This document shows positions 9,112 to 18,037 of a stretch of DNA of 64,000 nucleotides, in pieces. The notes under the pieces are model-generated. The model was not told the origin of the DNA. It worked only from the letters and a program-made list of their open reading frames with translations, and did not search any database. The translations under genes and the position numbers were made by a program. The stretch's first letter is position 1. Every line of letters begins with the position of its first letter. The stretch is from Kuafuiihalomonas sp039024635. Lineage in GTDB: Bacteria > Myxococcota > Kuafuiibacteriia > Kuafuiibacteriales > Kuafuiibacteriaceae. Location of the stretch: the NCBI GenBank assembly GCA_039024635.1, contig JBCCQA010000011.1, positions 72,335 through 136,334 on the forward strand. Direction: 5' to 3'.

Positions 9112-9624
9112 GTGGGATCCATCTTGAGTCTGCTCATGGGCCTGGCGACCGCTCAGGGTGAAGGGTCGGAAGGGGCTGAAATCACGACGGTTCACCCGAT
9201 CGTCTTCGTCGAATCCGAGCGGCAGGGAGAAGCCTACGAGGCGTACCGGAGAATTCGAAGTGATCGTCCGCTCGAGTTGAAACTGTCTGCTCCAGGCAGG
9301 GTCTTCGTTTCGGTGCGGACCTTGATCGGCTCTCGCTCCGGTCCCCATCAACTTCAGTTCGAGGTCGACGGTGAGACCGTGAAAGAAGCCCAAGTCAGCC
9401 CACGCCGCGACGACTTGGCTCGCTTCGTGGAAACCGTGCCCGGACGTCTTCCGGGAGAGAAAAGGACCTTTCTCGTTCCCGTCGAGGCGTCCGCCGATTC
9501 CTTCCCTCGACGGCTGACCGTCTGGCTCGTGAAGGGGAAGGAGATCCTGCTCTCGCCGCGGTACGCCTCTCCGCTCGAGCTGGAGCTGGAGCTGGACGAG
9601 GCCGGAACTTCGACAGCGCCCTGA
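9112..9624 (+). CDS. small putative secreted protein, unknown function
   Basis: A GTG at 9112 starts a 170-residue protein with a short signal-peptide-like N-terminus (ILSLLMGLATAQG). The rest is predicted beta-rich (ITTVHPIVFVES, LELKLSAPGRVFVSVRTL, HQLQFEVDGE, RRLTVWLVKGKEILLS) and ends in an acidic/leucine stretch. I recognise no family. It stands alone between two minus-strand operons, divergent from the NrnA-like gene with only about 55 bases between them. The antisense frame is also open, but this strand gives the better protein. Confidence 0.6.
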   Translation: MGSILSLLMGLATAQGEGSEGAEITTVHPIVFVESERQGEAYEAYRRIRSDRPLELKLSAPGRVFVSVRTLIGSRSGPHQLQFEVDGETVKEAQVSPRRDDLARFVETVPGRLPGEKRTFLVPVEASADSFPRRLTVWLVKGKEILLSPRYASPLELELELDEAGTSTAP

Positions 9625-9629
9625 AGAGA

Positions 9630-10793
9630 TCAAGCCATGGTCAAGGCCGCTGCGGCCGCGCCAAAGAAGTTGATGTCGTCCCGTCCGAAGATCTCGACCT
9701 GAGGGGCGTCGCAGAGTCTGCTCAAGCGGGCCTGGACCCGTTGTTCATAGCCGGGGCTGGACCAGAATAGCGAACCCTCGGCCAGCACGCCGATTCGGCC
9801 CGGACCCAAGGGGCGAAAGACGGCAGCCAGGCCCGCCGCCACCAGATCGGCCGAGCGCTCGAACAGAAGGCGTGAGGTTTCGGCGTACGGTCCGACTTCT
9901 CGGATCTGTTGATCCAAAAAGGCGGCCGAGTCTGGCACCTCGTCCAGGCTCTCTGCGCGGGCAAGGAGCTTGGGGAGATAGTACCCGGAGACGGCCTTCT
10001 CGAAGCGCTGGGCGCCGGGATTCAGGCTGGCCTGGTCCAGAGCCTCGTCGAGGTTGTCGAGATGGGGAGGGTGGAAGTTACCGCTCTCGAAGTTCACGGC
10101 CCAGGCGCCCTCGAGCCCAGCCGCCCGGAGCCGGGCGCTCCGACCGGCGTCCACGAAACCGGCCATGTTGGTGCCGGTCCCGGCGATGAGGCCGACCACT
10201 CGGCTCGCGTCGCCGCCGTGACAAAAGGCCCCCCCGATCAGGCAAGCCACTGTGTCATTCAGGACCACGGTCCGACGGCATTGAACGCCTCGATGCCGCA
10301 GGGCCTCGGCCAGGCGGGCCCCAACGCGGGTGCCCACCACGCCCGGGATGTCGAGGCCCTTGGTCCAGCGCAAGAGTACGGCGTCGGCGTCGGGCTCGAC
10401 CCGGGCCGGAAAGGAGAAGACGTAGCCGAGAGGATAGGACTTGCTGCCGAGGTCGAGCGAAGTGATGAGCTCTGCCTGCTTGCCGAGGAAAGTGTCGGCG
10501 TCCATCTGACCGCCCCCTCGAAGGCTGGCCTTCACGGGCCCGGCCAGGATGCGCATTTGGCCAGGGCCGTCGATGGCGACCAAGGCGGCCCGGATGTTGG
10601 TCCCTCCGAGGTCCAACACCAACGCCTCGCCCTGAACCTCGGGCGGGGGCGGCGGAAGGAAGGCAGGAAGGCATGCGATCTCGCGTTGGGCTTCGTCGAG
10701 ACCTTCGCCGATGCGCTCGCTCAGAACGTCCCGCACATCTTGGAGCTGTTCGAGGCTCAGTCGCAGCCCGGTCATGGCGTCGAGCCATGACAC
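9630..10793 (-). CDS. hexokinase, eukaryotic type (hexokinase family 2 fold)
   Basis: The enzyme phosphorylates glucose or another hexose at C6 with ATP. Every landmark of the eukaryotic hexokinase family is present in order: phosphate-1 loop LDLGGTNIRAAL, GYVFSFPARV, LLRWTKGLDIPG, the catalytic aspartate in NDTVACLIGGAF, GTGTN, NFESGNF, FEKAVSGYYLPKL, and a C-terminal adenosine motif (IGVLAEGSLFW). The 387-residue length is slightly short of the about 440-450 usual for one hexokinase unit. The frame starts at GTG 10793; ATG at 10775 is an alternative. Most bacteria use ROK or Glk glucokinases, so this type is uncommon. It is the last gene after fadI-fadJ. Confidence 0.92.
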   Translation of the reverse strand: MSWLDAMTGLRLSLEQLQDVRDVLSERIGEGLDEAQREIACLPAFLPPPPPEVQGEALVLDLGGTNIRAALVAIDGPGQMRILAGPVKASLRGGGQMDADTFLGKQAELITSLDLGSKSYPLGYVFSFPARVEPDADAVLLRWTKGLDIPGVVGTRVGARLAEALRHRGVQCRRTVVLNDTVACLIGGAFCHGGDASRVVGLIAGTGTNMAGFVDAGRSARLRAAGLEGAWAVNFESGNFHPPHLDNLDEALDQASLNPGAQRFEKAVSGYYLPKLLARAESLDEVPDSAAFLDQQIREVGPYAETSRLLFERSADLVAAGLAAVFRPLGPGRIGVLAEGSLFWSSPGYEQRVQARLSRLCDAPQVEIFGRDDINFFGAAAAALTMA

Positions 10794-10824
10794 GGACAGC
10801 CGGTTGGCGTCACCACAGTCCTGC

Positions 10825-12969
10825 TCAGTGGAAGCGCCGACCGTCCTTGGCCATGCGCTCCAGGAGGCTTGGGGGCTCGAAGCGCGCCCCCAAACGGTCG
10901 TGGAGGCCCCGCATGCGGCGGAGGAGCTCGCTGGGGCCGACCGCGTCGGTCCAGCTCAGGGGACCTCCCCTAAAGGGCGGGAACCCGAGGCCAAACACGG
11001 CGCCGATATCCGCGTCTCGGGCGGAGCGAACGATGCCTTCATCGAAGCAGCGGATCGCTTCTTGGACCATCATGACGAGAAGCCGATCTTCGAGGATTCG
11101 GCCTTCTACCTTGGCCCTTCGGTCGGGCTTGACGCCGATGACCTCGTACACGCTCTCGTCTACGATCTTCTTCCTTTCATCGTAGACGTAGAACCCCTTT
11201 CGCCCCTTCCGGCCTGTTCGCCCGTCTTCGACCAAGCGCTCCAGGCTGCTCGGCGGGTGGAGGCGGGCCCCGAAGGCGGACTCGGCGATCTTCGCCACCT
11301 TGGCCGCCACGTCGATGCCTACTTCATCCAGGAGCGTGATGGGTCCAACCGGGAAACCGACCCGCTTGGCCGCCGCGTCGATGGTCTCGATGGGGATGCC
11401 TTCGGTCAGCATCCAAGCAGCTTCGTTGAGGTAGGGACCTAGGATACGGCTGGTGTAGAAGCCCACGCCATCGTTCACCACGATGACCGTCTTCCCTTGC
11501 TGTTTACCGAGGGCCACGCAGGTGGCGACGGTCTCGTCGCTGGTCTCGGGCGTTCGAATGACCTCCAGCAGGGGCATTCTGTGGACCGGAGAGAAGTAGT
11601 GCATGCCCACCACCCGGTCTTTGCGCCGAGCCGCTTCGGCGATCCGGCCAATCGGAATGGAGGAGGTGTTGGAGGCGAAGATGGTGCCTTCCGGCGTCGT
11701 TTCTTCGACCTCGCGCAAGAGAGCACGCTTCAGCTCCAGGTCCTCGAAGACGGCCTCGATCACCACGTCACAGCGGTGGAAGGCCTCTCGCCGCGTCGAG
11801 GCTTCGATATTCAGCAGTCGTCGCCGCCGCTCGAAGTCGCTTCGTTTCCGGCGGCGGCCCTGATCCTCCAACAGTCCGTGGATCGTGCGTAGGCCGGCTC
11901 CGACGGCCGTGTCGTCGCGGTCCCGAAGAACGACCGGCAGGTCGGCTTTCTCGACCGTCACGAAGGCGATGCCTCGGCCCATGAGACCCGCACCCAAGAC
12001 GCCGAGCCGACGGGTGGGCCGCAGTTCCACCGGGCCGTCCACTCCGGGGTCCTTCTCCAGCGCCTTGGTTGCAAAGAAAAGCTCCACCAGCCGCTGGCTG
12101 ACGTCGGTCATCAACAGCTCACCGAAGGCCAAGGCTTCGGCTTCCAGCCCTGCTTCCAGGCCCTTCTCCAGTCCGACCCGCACCACCTCCAAGATCCTCG
12201 GGATCGCGGGGTAGTGCCCGCCGGACTTGGCCAGAGCGGCCTTCTCGGCCTGGGCGAAGACGATGCTGCGGCCCAAGGCGTTGCCGGTGAGGGCGAAGCT
12301 CTGCAGGGCCTCCAGATCGGGACCGAAGCTCGACTTGATCGGCGCTTCCCTCTCGGCGAGCTCGAGGGCCCGACGGACCGCCGCCTCGACGACGAGGCTC
12401 GGGGCGACGGTCTCGTGGAGCAGACCCATCTTTTTCGCCTTCCGGGCGTCGACGGTCCGACCAGTCAGGAGGAGGTCGAGGGCGGACTCGATGCCGACCC
12501 GAGGGACCAGCCGCTGGGTGCCCCCAGCGCCGGGCAAGAGGCCCAGCTTCACCTCGGGGAGGCCGAGTCGGGTCTTGAGATGGGTGCTGGCGACGCGGTC
12601 GGCACAGGCCAGGGCGAGCTCCAAGCCGCCGCCAAGGCAGGCGCCGTCGATGGCACAGACGATGGGCACCGGGAAGCTGGCCATGCGGCTCAGAACCTTC
12701 TGCAGAGACTTCGACATCTGGGTCGCCTTGTCGGCGCTCTCCACCTCCCGCAAGATCTCGATGTCCGCACCCGCGACGAAGGATCCGGGCTTTCCGCTCG
12801 CGAAAACGATGGCTTTGGCCCCCGCTTCTTCTGCGGCGTCCAGTTCCGCCTCCAGGGCGTCCTGCAGGTCGGGACGCAAGACGTTCTGTCGCGACTCCGG
12901 AAGATCGAAAGTGAGGACGTGGACGCCGTCGGCTCGACGTTCGCTCTTGAAGGGACTCATGTTCGTCAT
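10825..12969 (-). CDS. fadJ: fatty acid oxidation complex alpha subunit (enoyl-CoA hydratase / 3-hydroxyacyl-CoA dehydrogenase)
   Basis: The 714-residue bifunctional enzyme carries out the hydration and NAD-dependent dehydrogenation steps of beta-oxidation. The N-terminal crotonase domain has the oxyanion-hole glycines and glutamates in ACLGGGLELALACADR and PEVKLGLLPGAGGTQRL. The central Rossmann motif is LGAGLMGRGIAFV near residue 320, followed by the dehydrogenase histidine region MHYFSPVHRMPLLEVI and NDGVGFYTSRIL. The start at 12969 overlaps the thiolase stop (ATGA), so the two are coupled. A start at 13011 was rejected because it would extend into fadI. FadJ is preferred to FadB because the order is thiolase first with a 433-residue FadI-length partner. 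Confidence 0.92.
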   Translation of the reverse strand: MTNMSPFKSERRADGVHVLTFDLPESRQNVLRPDLQDALEAELDAAEEAGAKAIVFASGKPGSFVAGADIEILREVESADKATQMSKSLQKVLSRMASFPVPIVCAIDGACLGGGLELALACADRVASTHLKTRLGLPEVKLGLLPGAGGTQRLVPRVGIESALDLLLTGRTVDARKAKKMGLLHETVAPSLVVEAAVRRALELAEREAPIKSSFGPDLEALQSFALTGNALGRSIVFAQAEKAALAKSGGHYPAIPRILEVVRVGLEKGLEAGLEAEALAFGELLMTDVSQRLVELFFATKALEKDPGVDGPVELRPTRRLGVLGAGLMGRGIAFVTVEKADLPVVLRDRDDTAVGAGLRTIHGLLEDQGRRRKRSDFERRRRLLNIEASTRREAFHRCDVVIEAVFEDLELKRALLREVEETTPEGTIFASNTSSIPIGRIAEAARRKDRVVGMHYFSPVHRMPLLEVIRTPETSDETVATCVALGKQQGKTVIVVNDGVGFYTSRILGPYLNEAAWMLTEGIPIETIDAAAKRVGFPVGPITLLDEVGIDVAAKVAKIAESAFGARLHPPSSLERLVEDGRTGRKGRKGFYVYDERKKIVDESVYEVIGVKPDRRAKVEGRILEDRLLVMMVQEAIRCFDEGIVRSARDADIGAVFGLGFPPFRGGPLSWTDAVGPSELLRRMRGLHDRLGARFEPPSLLERMAKDGRRFH

Positions 12970-14267
12970 CGCTCCAGCACCATGGCCGCGCCCAGGCCGC
13001 CGGCGGCGCACTGGGCGACCAAGGCCTGGCCGCCGCCACGGCGGTCGAGTTCCTTGGCTACCGTCAGCAGCTGTCGTGCCCCGGTGGCCGCAAAGGGGTG
13101 GCCGAGGGCGATGGAGCCCCCGTGAACGTTGAATCGATCCATGTCGATCCCGCCCAGAGCGCGGCTGCGGCCAAGCTTCTCCTCGGCAAAGCTACGGGAC
13201 TCGAAGGCCTGCAGGTTGGATAGGATCTGGGCTGCGAAGGCCTCATGAAAGTCGACGAGCTCGAGGTCTTTCACCTCGAGTCCGGCCGCGTCGAGGGCGC
13301 GGGGGCTTGCGTAGGCCGGGCCCATCAGAAGCTGATCACTCGGATCCAGGGCCGCGAAGGCATAGCTCTTCACGTAGGCGAGTGCTCGGCGTCCCTCCGC
13401 CTCCGCCCGTTCGGCCCGCATGAGGACCAGGGCCGAGCCCCCGTCGGTGAGGGGTGAAGCGTTAGCGGCCGTCACCGTGCCGTACTTCTTGTCGAAAGCG
13501 GGACGCAGGCTCGCGTAGGCCTCCAGCTTGGAGTCCAGCCGAAGAAGATTGTCTTGGCGGACCGCCTCGAAGTCGGGGGGTACGAAGACGGGCGCAATCT
13601 CCTGTTCAAAGAGGCCGGCCTTGACCGCGGCCGCGGCCCGCTCGTGGGAGCGGTGGGCAAAAGCGTCCTGCTCGGCCCGACCGACGCCGTTCTCCTGGGC
13701 CATCTTCTCCGCGCTTTGGCCCATGCTGAGGCCAGTGGAGTATTCGGCGATGGCGGGCGGCTCCGGCAGGAGGTCGCCCGGCCCGAGGCCGGCAAATGCC
13801 TTCAGCTTGTCCATCGGCTTCTTGGCCTGACTGGCTGTGACCAGAGCATCGGCCAAAGGACGTCGAACCGTGATTGGGACGTCGCTCATCGAGTCGGCGC
13901 CCCCGGCCACGACGATTTCGGCCTGTCCGGTTTGAATCATCATGGCCGCCGTGGCCACGGCTTGGGTGCTGGTGGCGCAGGCCCGAGACACGGAGTGGGC
14001 GTCGACATCTTTGGGCAGACCGAGCATCAACACGATCTCACGGGCAATGTTGGGTGCCTTCACACTCGGGACGACCTGACCGAACACGAGGGCGTCGATG
14101 GGCTTGGCCTCGAGCTGGGTCGCGTCCAAGGCACCTCGGACGGCCAGCGCGCCGAGCTCCAAGGCCGACAGCTCTTTGTAGACCGTGCCCCGCCGAGCGA
14201 AGGGCGTTCGAGCGCCCCCGACGATGGCCACCCGGTCCAGCTCGACAGACCTGACGGAACGAACCAT
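12966..14267 (-). CDS. fadI: acetyl-CoA acyltransferase (3-ketoacyl-CoA thiolase)
   Basis: The thiolase cleaves 3-ketoacyl-CoA to acetyl-CoA and a shortened acyl-CoA, the last step of beta-oxidation, and forms a complex with the product of the next gene. The nucleophile cysteine is in SRACATSTQA, the catalytic histidine in GSIALGHPFAATGARQL, and the second catalytic cysteine region is CAAGGLGAAMV at the C-terminus. ATG at 14267 (MVRSVRSVELDRVAIVGGARTPF) gives 433 residues, the normal FadI size. The frame is open further upstream but runs through the NUDIX gene. An inverted repeat lies just upstream at 14289-14302. Confidence 0.92.
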   Translation of the reverse strand: MVRSVRSVELDRVAIVGGARTPFARRGTVYKELSALELGALAVRGALDATQLEAKPIDALVFGQVVPSVKAPNIAREIVLMLGLPKDVDAHSVSRACATSTQAVATAAMMIQTGQAEIVVAGGADSMSDVPITVRRPLADALVTASQAKKPMDKLKAFAGLGPGDLLPEPPAIAEYSTGLSMGQSAEKMAQENGVGRAEQDAFAHRSHERAAAAVKAGLFEQEIAPVFVPPDFEAVRQDNLLRLDSKLEAYASLRPAFDKKYGTVTAANASPLTDGGSALVLMRAERAEAEGRRALAYVKSYAFAALDPSDQLLMGPAYASPRALDAAGLEVKDLELVDFHEAFAAQILSNLQAFESRSFAEEKLGRSRALGGIDMDRFNVHGGSIALGHPFAATGARQLLTVAKELDRRGGGQALVAQCAAGGLGAAMVLER

Positions 14268-14288
14268 GCCTGCCGCGGTGCGTCGTGC

Positions 14289-14302
14289 TGACTCACAAGT
14301 CA
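14289..14302. promoter_or_regulatory. candidate operator: inverted repeat TGACT-N4-AGTCA upstream of fadI
   Basis: TGACTCACAAGTCA is a perfect 5-base inverted repeat with a 4-base spacer, about 22-35 bases upstream of the fadI start. Read on the minus strand it overlaps a TTGACT hexamer that could serve as the -35 element. Placement between the NUDIX-MBL gene and fadI suggests a binding site controlling fadI-fadJ. The regulator is not identified and chance occurrence is possible. Confidence 0.35.
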
Positions 14303-14338
14303 AGCGCAGCCCTCGCGCCTCTCGCCCGGAAAGGGACG

Positions 14339-15736
14339 CTATCTGGGGACCTTGGGTCGAAAACGGTCGTTGGAGCTCCGTTCGGCCCAGCCCAGGGTGA
14401 CCCCTTCGATGAGGTGAGCCAAGCAGGACCGGGCGGCCAGAGGCCACACCTTCGGGTCCGCGTCGGCGTAGGCCTGGGGGAGCAGATCCTCCGGGCGGGC
14501 TGGCACTCCGAAGGCTTCCAGGGCGGCCCGGACCTTCTCGCTGCGGGCCCGACGATGGTCGATGTACTGCCGAAGCTTGGTCGCCCCGTCGAAGATCGGG
14601 CCCCCGTGGGAAGGCATCAAGATCGTGTCGCCCAGGGCTTCGAGTCGTTCGAGTTGCGCCACGTAGGTCGCCATATCCCCATCGTCGGGGTCGACGATGA
14701 TGGTGCCGATGCTGGCCACCATGTCGCCGCAGATGAGGCCCCGGGCGCCGGGTCGTTCGTCTTGGAGGCAAAGGTGACCGGCTGCGTGACCCGGGGTGTG
14801 GAGCAATCGCCAAAGGAACTTCCGCCCCTGCTCGTCCCGGCCCAGGTCCAGCTCGTCTCCGTCTTCGAACAGGTCGTCGACGGGGAGGTCGACCAAGCGA
14901 GCCGTTTCGGGGTGGGCCCAGATGGGGGCGCCGGTCTCGTCTTTGAGCCAAGCCGCCGCCGCCACGTGGTCGGCGTGGTGATGCGTCAGGAAGATGGCCT
15001 CTAGCGGGCGATGAATCCGGTTCAGGACCCGTAAGAGACGGGCACGCTCCGACTCGTCCTCGGTGGCGGGGTCCACGACCACCATCCGTTCGTGCCCCAG
15101 GATGTACGCGTTGGTGTGGGTGGCCGGCGGCAGGGTCGGCGACCGAAGAGGCAGCATCCGAATCCCGGGCATCGGCTCGAAGTGTTCGTGGGTCTGTCCT
15201 TCGGTTTCGGCAAGGGCGGCGGCCAATGCCTGGGCATCTCGAGGGTCCTGCTTCTCCAAAGCATGAAGGACGAGAAAGGCCGGTGGCGCCAAGACCACGT
15301 CCAATGCCTCCCACCGCCGCAGGAGTTCTGCCGGCTCGTGAAAGTCCAGGCCCAGCAGCTCCGGCTGCTCGTCCAAGGGTTCGATGGCGGCGCTGGGGAC
15401 GTCCTGGTCCAGGGCGACGTGAAAGAACTGAGTGTCGAAGCGCATCGGGGACCAGGGCGGCGTCACCCATCTGACTACCGGACGGAGGTCGCCCGGATTG
15501 AGACCCAGGACGTCGGGGTGAAGGCCCGTCTCTTCGTGCAGCTCACGGAGCGCCGCTCGCTCGAAGCCTCCCGCCTCTGCCGGTCCATCCTGTCGCTTGC
15601 TTACCCCTCCCCCCGGAAAAGACCAGATGCCTCCCAGGAAGGGCATGCTGGGATTTCGCTGACCGGCTAGGATACGCCCCTTCGTATCGACGACGAGGAG
15701 CACCGAGGCCGGCCGAGGGGGCTTCACGTCGGTCAC
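14339..15736 (-). CDS. fused NUDIX hydrolase and metallo-beta-lactamase-fold hydrolase
   Basis: Residues 1 to about 190 are a NUDIX domain: SVLLVVDTKGRILAGQR, IWSFPGGGV, and the NUDIX helix AALRELHEETGLHP; a hydrophobic C-terminal part follows. Residues from about 200 are a metallo-beta-lactamase domain of the LACTB2/glyoxalase II type: THTNAYILGHERMVVVDPA, the metal motif LTHHHADHVAA, LLHTPGHAAGHLCL, GDMVASIGTIIVDPDDGDM, LMPSHGG. The end (KVRAALEAFGVPARPEDLLPQAY) is the small helical domain found in LACTB2-like proteins. The total is 465 residues. A mammalian LACTB2 homologue is an endoribonuclease, and NUDIX enzymes clean nucleoside diphosphate derivatives; whether both act on one substrate here is unknown. 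It overlaps the preceding gene by four bases. Confidence 0.88.
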   Translation of the reverse strand: MTDVKPPRPASVLLVVDTKGRILAGQRNPSMPFLGGIWSFPGGGVSKRQDGPAEAGGFERAALRELHEETGLHPDVLGLNPGDLRPVVRWVTPPWSPMRFDTQFFHVALDQDVPSAAIEPLDEQPELLGLDFHEPAELLRRWEALDVVLAPPAFLVLHALEKQDPRDAQALAAALAETEGQTHEHFEPMPGIRMLPLRSPTLPPATHTNAYILGHERMVVVDPATEDESERARLLRVLNRIHRPLEAIFLTHHHADHVAAAAWLKDETGAPIWAHPETARLVDLPVDDLFEDGDELDLGRDEQGRKFLWRLLHTPGHAAGHLCLQDERPGARGLICGDMVASIGTIIVDPDDGDMATYVAQLERLEALGDTILMPSHGGPIFDGATKLRQYIDHRRARSEKVRAALEAFGVPARPEDLLPQAYADADPKVWPLAARSCLAHLIEGVTLGWAERSSNDRFRPKVPR

Positions 15737-16968
15737 GTCTCGAAGGTCATTCCCATGATCCGATAGGTTCGGTCGAGTCGCCCGTCCATCGACTCGATGG
15801 CCCGGTTGATCAGGTGATTGTCCTCGAGAGTCCAGCCGATCTCGCCCCCGCCCATACCGGCCGAGATCGCTCTGCGGACCGTCTCGGCGAACATCATGCT
15901 CTCCAGCCCTCGCTTACGATACTCGGGCAGCACGCCCAGCAAGTAGAGCCGCGCCCAGCGCGTCCGCTTGAGGTTCAGCAGACCGGTCCAGCCGAAAGGA
16001 AAGAGCTTCCCGTCACGGGGCATCTTCTCGTTCACGTTGGGGATGGTGAGCGAAAAGCCTACGTCCCTTCCTTGGGCCTGAACGAAGAGGACCAGCTCGG
16101 GAATCACGATCGGCTTGATCTCCCGAGAGATGGCTTCGAACTCTTCGGCCGGCACCGGTGCGAAGCCCCAGTTCTTCTCCCAGGCCTCGGTGAAGATTCG
16201 GTGGATGACGGCGATCTCCTTGTCCAGATTCTTCAGGTCGGCGTGGCGAAAGGACACGCTCTCCTTCTTCTGGATTTTCTGGGCGATGCGGTCGATCCGT
16301 TTTCGTTTGGGCGTGTTCATTCCTTCGTCGAGATCGATCCACCAAACGAGTAGGTCCTTGGCTTTGTTCAAGCCGAAGGACAGCAGGTGCGTCTCGTAGA
16401 AGGGCGGGTTGTACAGCTGCTCGACGAATGGAGGTCGGTCGAAGTTGTCGACCAGCAGCCCGCTGTTGTGGCTGAGGGTGAAGTTGGCCGGGCCCAAGAC
16501 GTCTTGACAGCCCTTCTTCTCCAGCCAATCCATTGCCGTGGTCATCAGCGCGTGGGCGACCTCGGCGTCGTCGACGGTCTCGAAGAAGCCGAAGTGACCG
16601 GCCCGCTTGCCGCTGTGCTGCTCCATGTTGTGGTCGACCTGGGCCGTGATCCGACCGGCGAGCCGACCGTTCTTGAAGGCCTGCCAGGCCCGGACCTCCA
16701 GATACTGGAAGGCGTGGTTGTGGGCCGGGTCGAGGGTGTTCATCTGCTGCAGATGAAGAGGCTCGATGTAGTTGGGGTTGTTGGCGTAGATCTCGCTCGG
16801 AATCTCCAGGAAGGCTCGACGCTCCCTGCGCCGAGAGAGATCGAGCTCTCGCAGCTCGACCTGTCCGAAGTGGGTCAGTCGCGTGCTCGGCGCCTCTCGA
16901 TAACGAGGCAGATTCTTGGGGGGCGCACCGAAGAGCTCTTCGGCTAGGGTGTTCGTCTCGGTGCTCAT
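15733..16968 (-). CDS. GNAT-like N-acyltransferase family protein, about 410 residues
   Basis: The C-terminal half looks like a GNAT fold: a beta strand LVLFVQAQGRDVGFSLTIPN, then RARLYLLGVLPEYRKRGLESMMFAETVRRA with a V-x-P-x-x-R-x-R-G-x-x acetyl-CoA motif, and GWTLEDNHLINRAIESM. The N-terminal half (FLEIPSEIYANNPNYIEPL, DVLGPANFTLSHNSGLLVDNF) matches the large uncharacterised acyltransferase-like proteins seen in deltaproteobacteria and actinobacteria. Start and stop overlap both neighbours by four bases, so it is tightly coupled to the epimerase upstream and NUDIX-MBL downstream. Substrate unknown. Confidence 0.75.
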   Translation of the reverse strand: MSTETNTLAEELFGAPPKNLPRYREAPSTRLTHFGQVELRELDLSRRRERRAFLEIPSEIYANNPNYIEPLHLQQMNTLDPAHNHAFQYLEVRAWQAFKNGRLAGRITAQVDHNMEQHSGKRAGHFGFFETVDDAEVAHALMTTAMDWLEKKGCQDVLGPANFTLSHNSGLLVDNFDRPPFVEQLYNPPFYETHLLSFGLNKAKDLLVWWIDLDEGMNTPKRKRIDRIAQKIQKKESVSFRHADLKNLDKEIAVIHRIFTEAWEKNWGFAPVPAEEFEAISREIKPIVIPELVLFVQAQGRDVGFSLTIPNVNEKMPRDGKLFPFGWTGLLNLKRTRWARLYLLGVLPEYRKRGLESMMFAETVRRAISAGMGGGEIGWTLEDNHLINRAIESMDGRLDRTYRIMGMTFET

Positions 16969-17954
16969 TGCTCAAGCCTCGGCAGCCAGCCCGCCTCGCG
17001 GTACCACGCGAAGGCTCGGCGCACGCCCTCTTCCAAGTCTACTTTTGGACGAAGGTCCAGATGCTCGAAGGCGCGGCTCGGGTCGCAGGTCCAAGCTTCC
17101 TGCGCCCCCATCCGGACCTTCTGCTTGTTGAACAATCGTGGTTTGCCGTCGAATGCGGTCATGGTCTCGCCCCCGAAAGCGGCCAGCTTGGTCAAGAACT
17201 CGGGCAGGTCGAGCTCGCGAACCTTCCGACCGGCCTGGGCGACGATGGCGTCCTGAAAGCTCTCCCACGCGACCGGCGCCCCATCGCACAGGAAGTAGCT
17301 CTGATTCTCGGCTTGGGCGACGTCGATGCTCTTCAGAATGAACTCGACCATGTCCGAGACGTAGATCTTGGAGAAGAGACGGCGCCGGTTGCCGAAGTAG
17401 AGGTTCATGCCCTTGGCCGCGCTTTCGAACAGCTTGAAGTAGTCGACGTCTCCCGGGCCGTAGACGCCGCCCGGCCGAAGGGTAACATAGGGTAAACCTG
17501 AGTTCTCAACTACCCGCTCGGCTTCCAGCTTCGTCTCTCCGTAGAACTCGATGGGCTGGGCTGGGTCCCCATCTCGGTGGGGGCGGTCGGGTCGTGAGGG
17601 TCCGTGACTGACGAGGGAGGAGACCAGGACGAAGCGGGAAAGGGGCGCCTCGGCCCCTTTCACCCCGTCCACCAGCGCCTGGGTGGGGACGACGTTCGCC
17701 CGGGAGAAGTCGTCCCGAGTCACGCCTTTGGTGGCCCCCGCAACGTGGACGATGATGCTCGGCTTTTCGTCCGCGATGACGGCGCGAACGGTGTCGGTCC
17801 GAGCGTAGTCCACTTCCGCCGATCGACCGACCGAAGCCGGGGGCGAGGCCGGTCGACGCAGAGCCACCACGTCCCAGCCCCGTTCGAGCAGCGCGTCCCG
17901 GACCCAGCGGCCGATGAAGCCGCTCGCGCCCGTGATCAGGGCTACCTCTGACAT
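16965..17954 (-). CDS. NAD-dependent epimerase/dehydratase family protein (extended SDR)
   Basis: The 329-residue protein starts MSEVALITGASGFIGRWVRDALLERG, which contains the Rossmann motif TGASGFIG. Further SDR marks are IVHVAGATKG, FVLVSSLVSHGPS, the catalytic Y-x-x-x-K as EFYGETKLEAER, and TLRPGGVYGPGD. ATG 17954 is chosen over an upstream start because it puts the nucleotide-binding loop at the N-terminus. It leads the six-gene run that ends with hexokinase. The substrate (nucleotide sugar, flavonoid-like or steroid-like) cannot be read from the sequence. Confidence 0.85.
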   Translation of the reverse strand: MSEVALITGASGFIGRWVRDALLERGWDVVALRRPASPPASVGRSAEVDYARTDTVRAVIADEKPSIIVHVAGATKGVTRDDFSRANVVPTQALVDGVKGAEAPLSRFVLVSSLVSHGPSRPDRPHRDGDPAQPIEFYGETKLEAERVVENSGLPYVTLRPGGVYGPGDVDYFKLFESAAKGMNLYFGNRRRLFSKIYVSDMVEFILKSIDVAQAENQSYFLCDGAPVAWESFQDAIVAQAGRKVRELDLPEFLTKLAAFGGETMTAFDGKPRLFNKQKVRMGAQEAWTCDPSRAFEHLDLRPKVDLEEGVRRAFAWYREAGWLPRLEQ

Positions 17955-18037
17955 GGGCCCCGTCTGCGGGATCGGCCGGAGGTTTGGCAACCATTGACAC
18001 TCCAGAGGCCCCTGATAGGTTCCCGCGGCTCCGAGCC

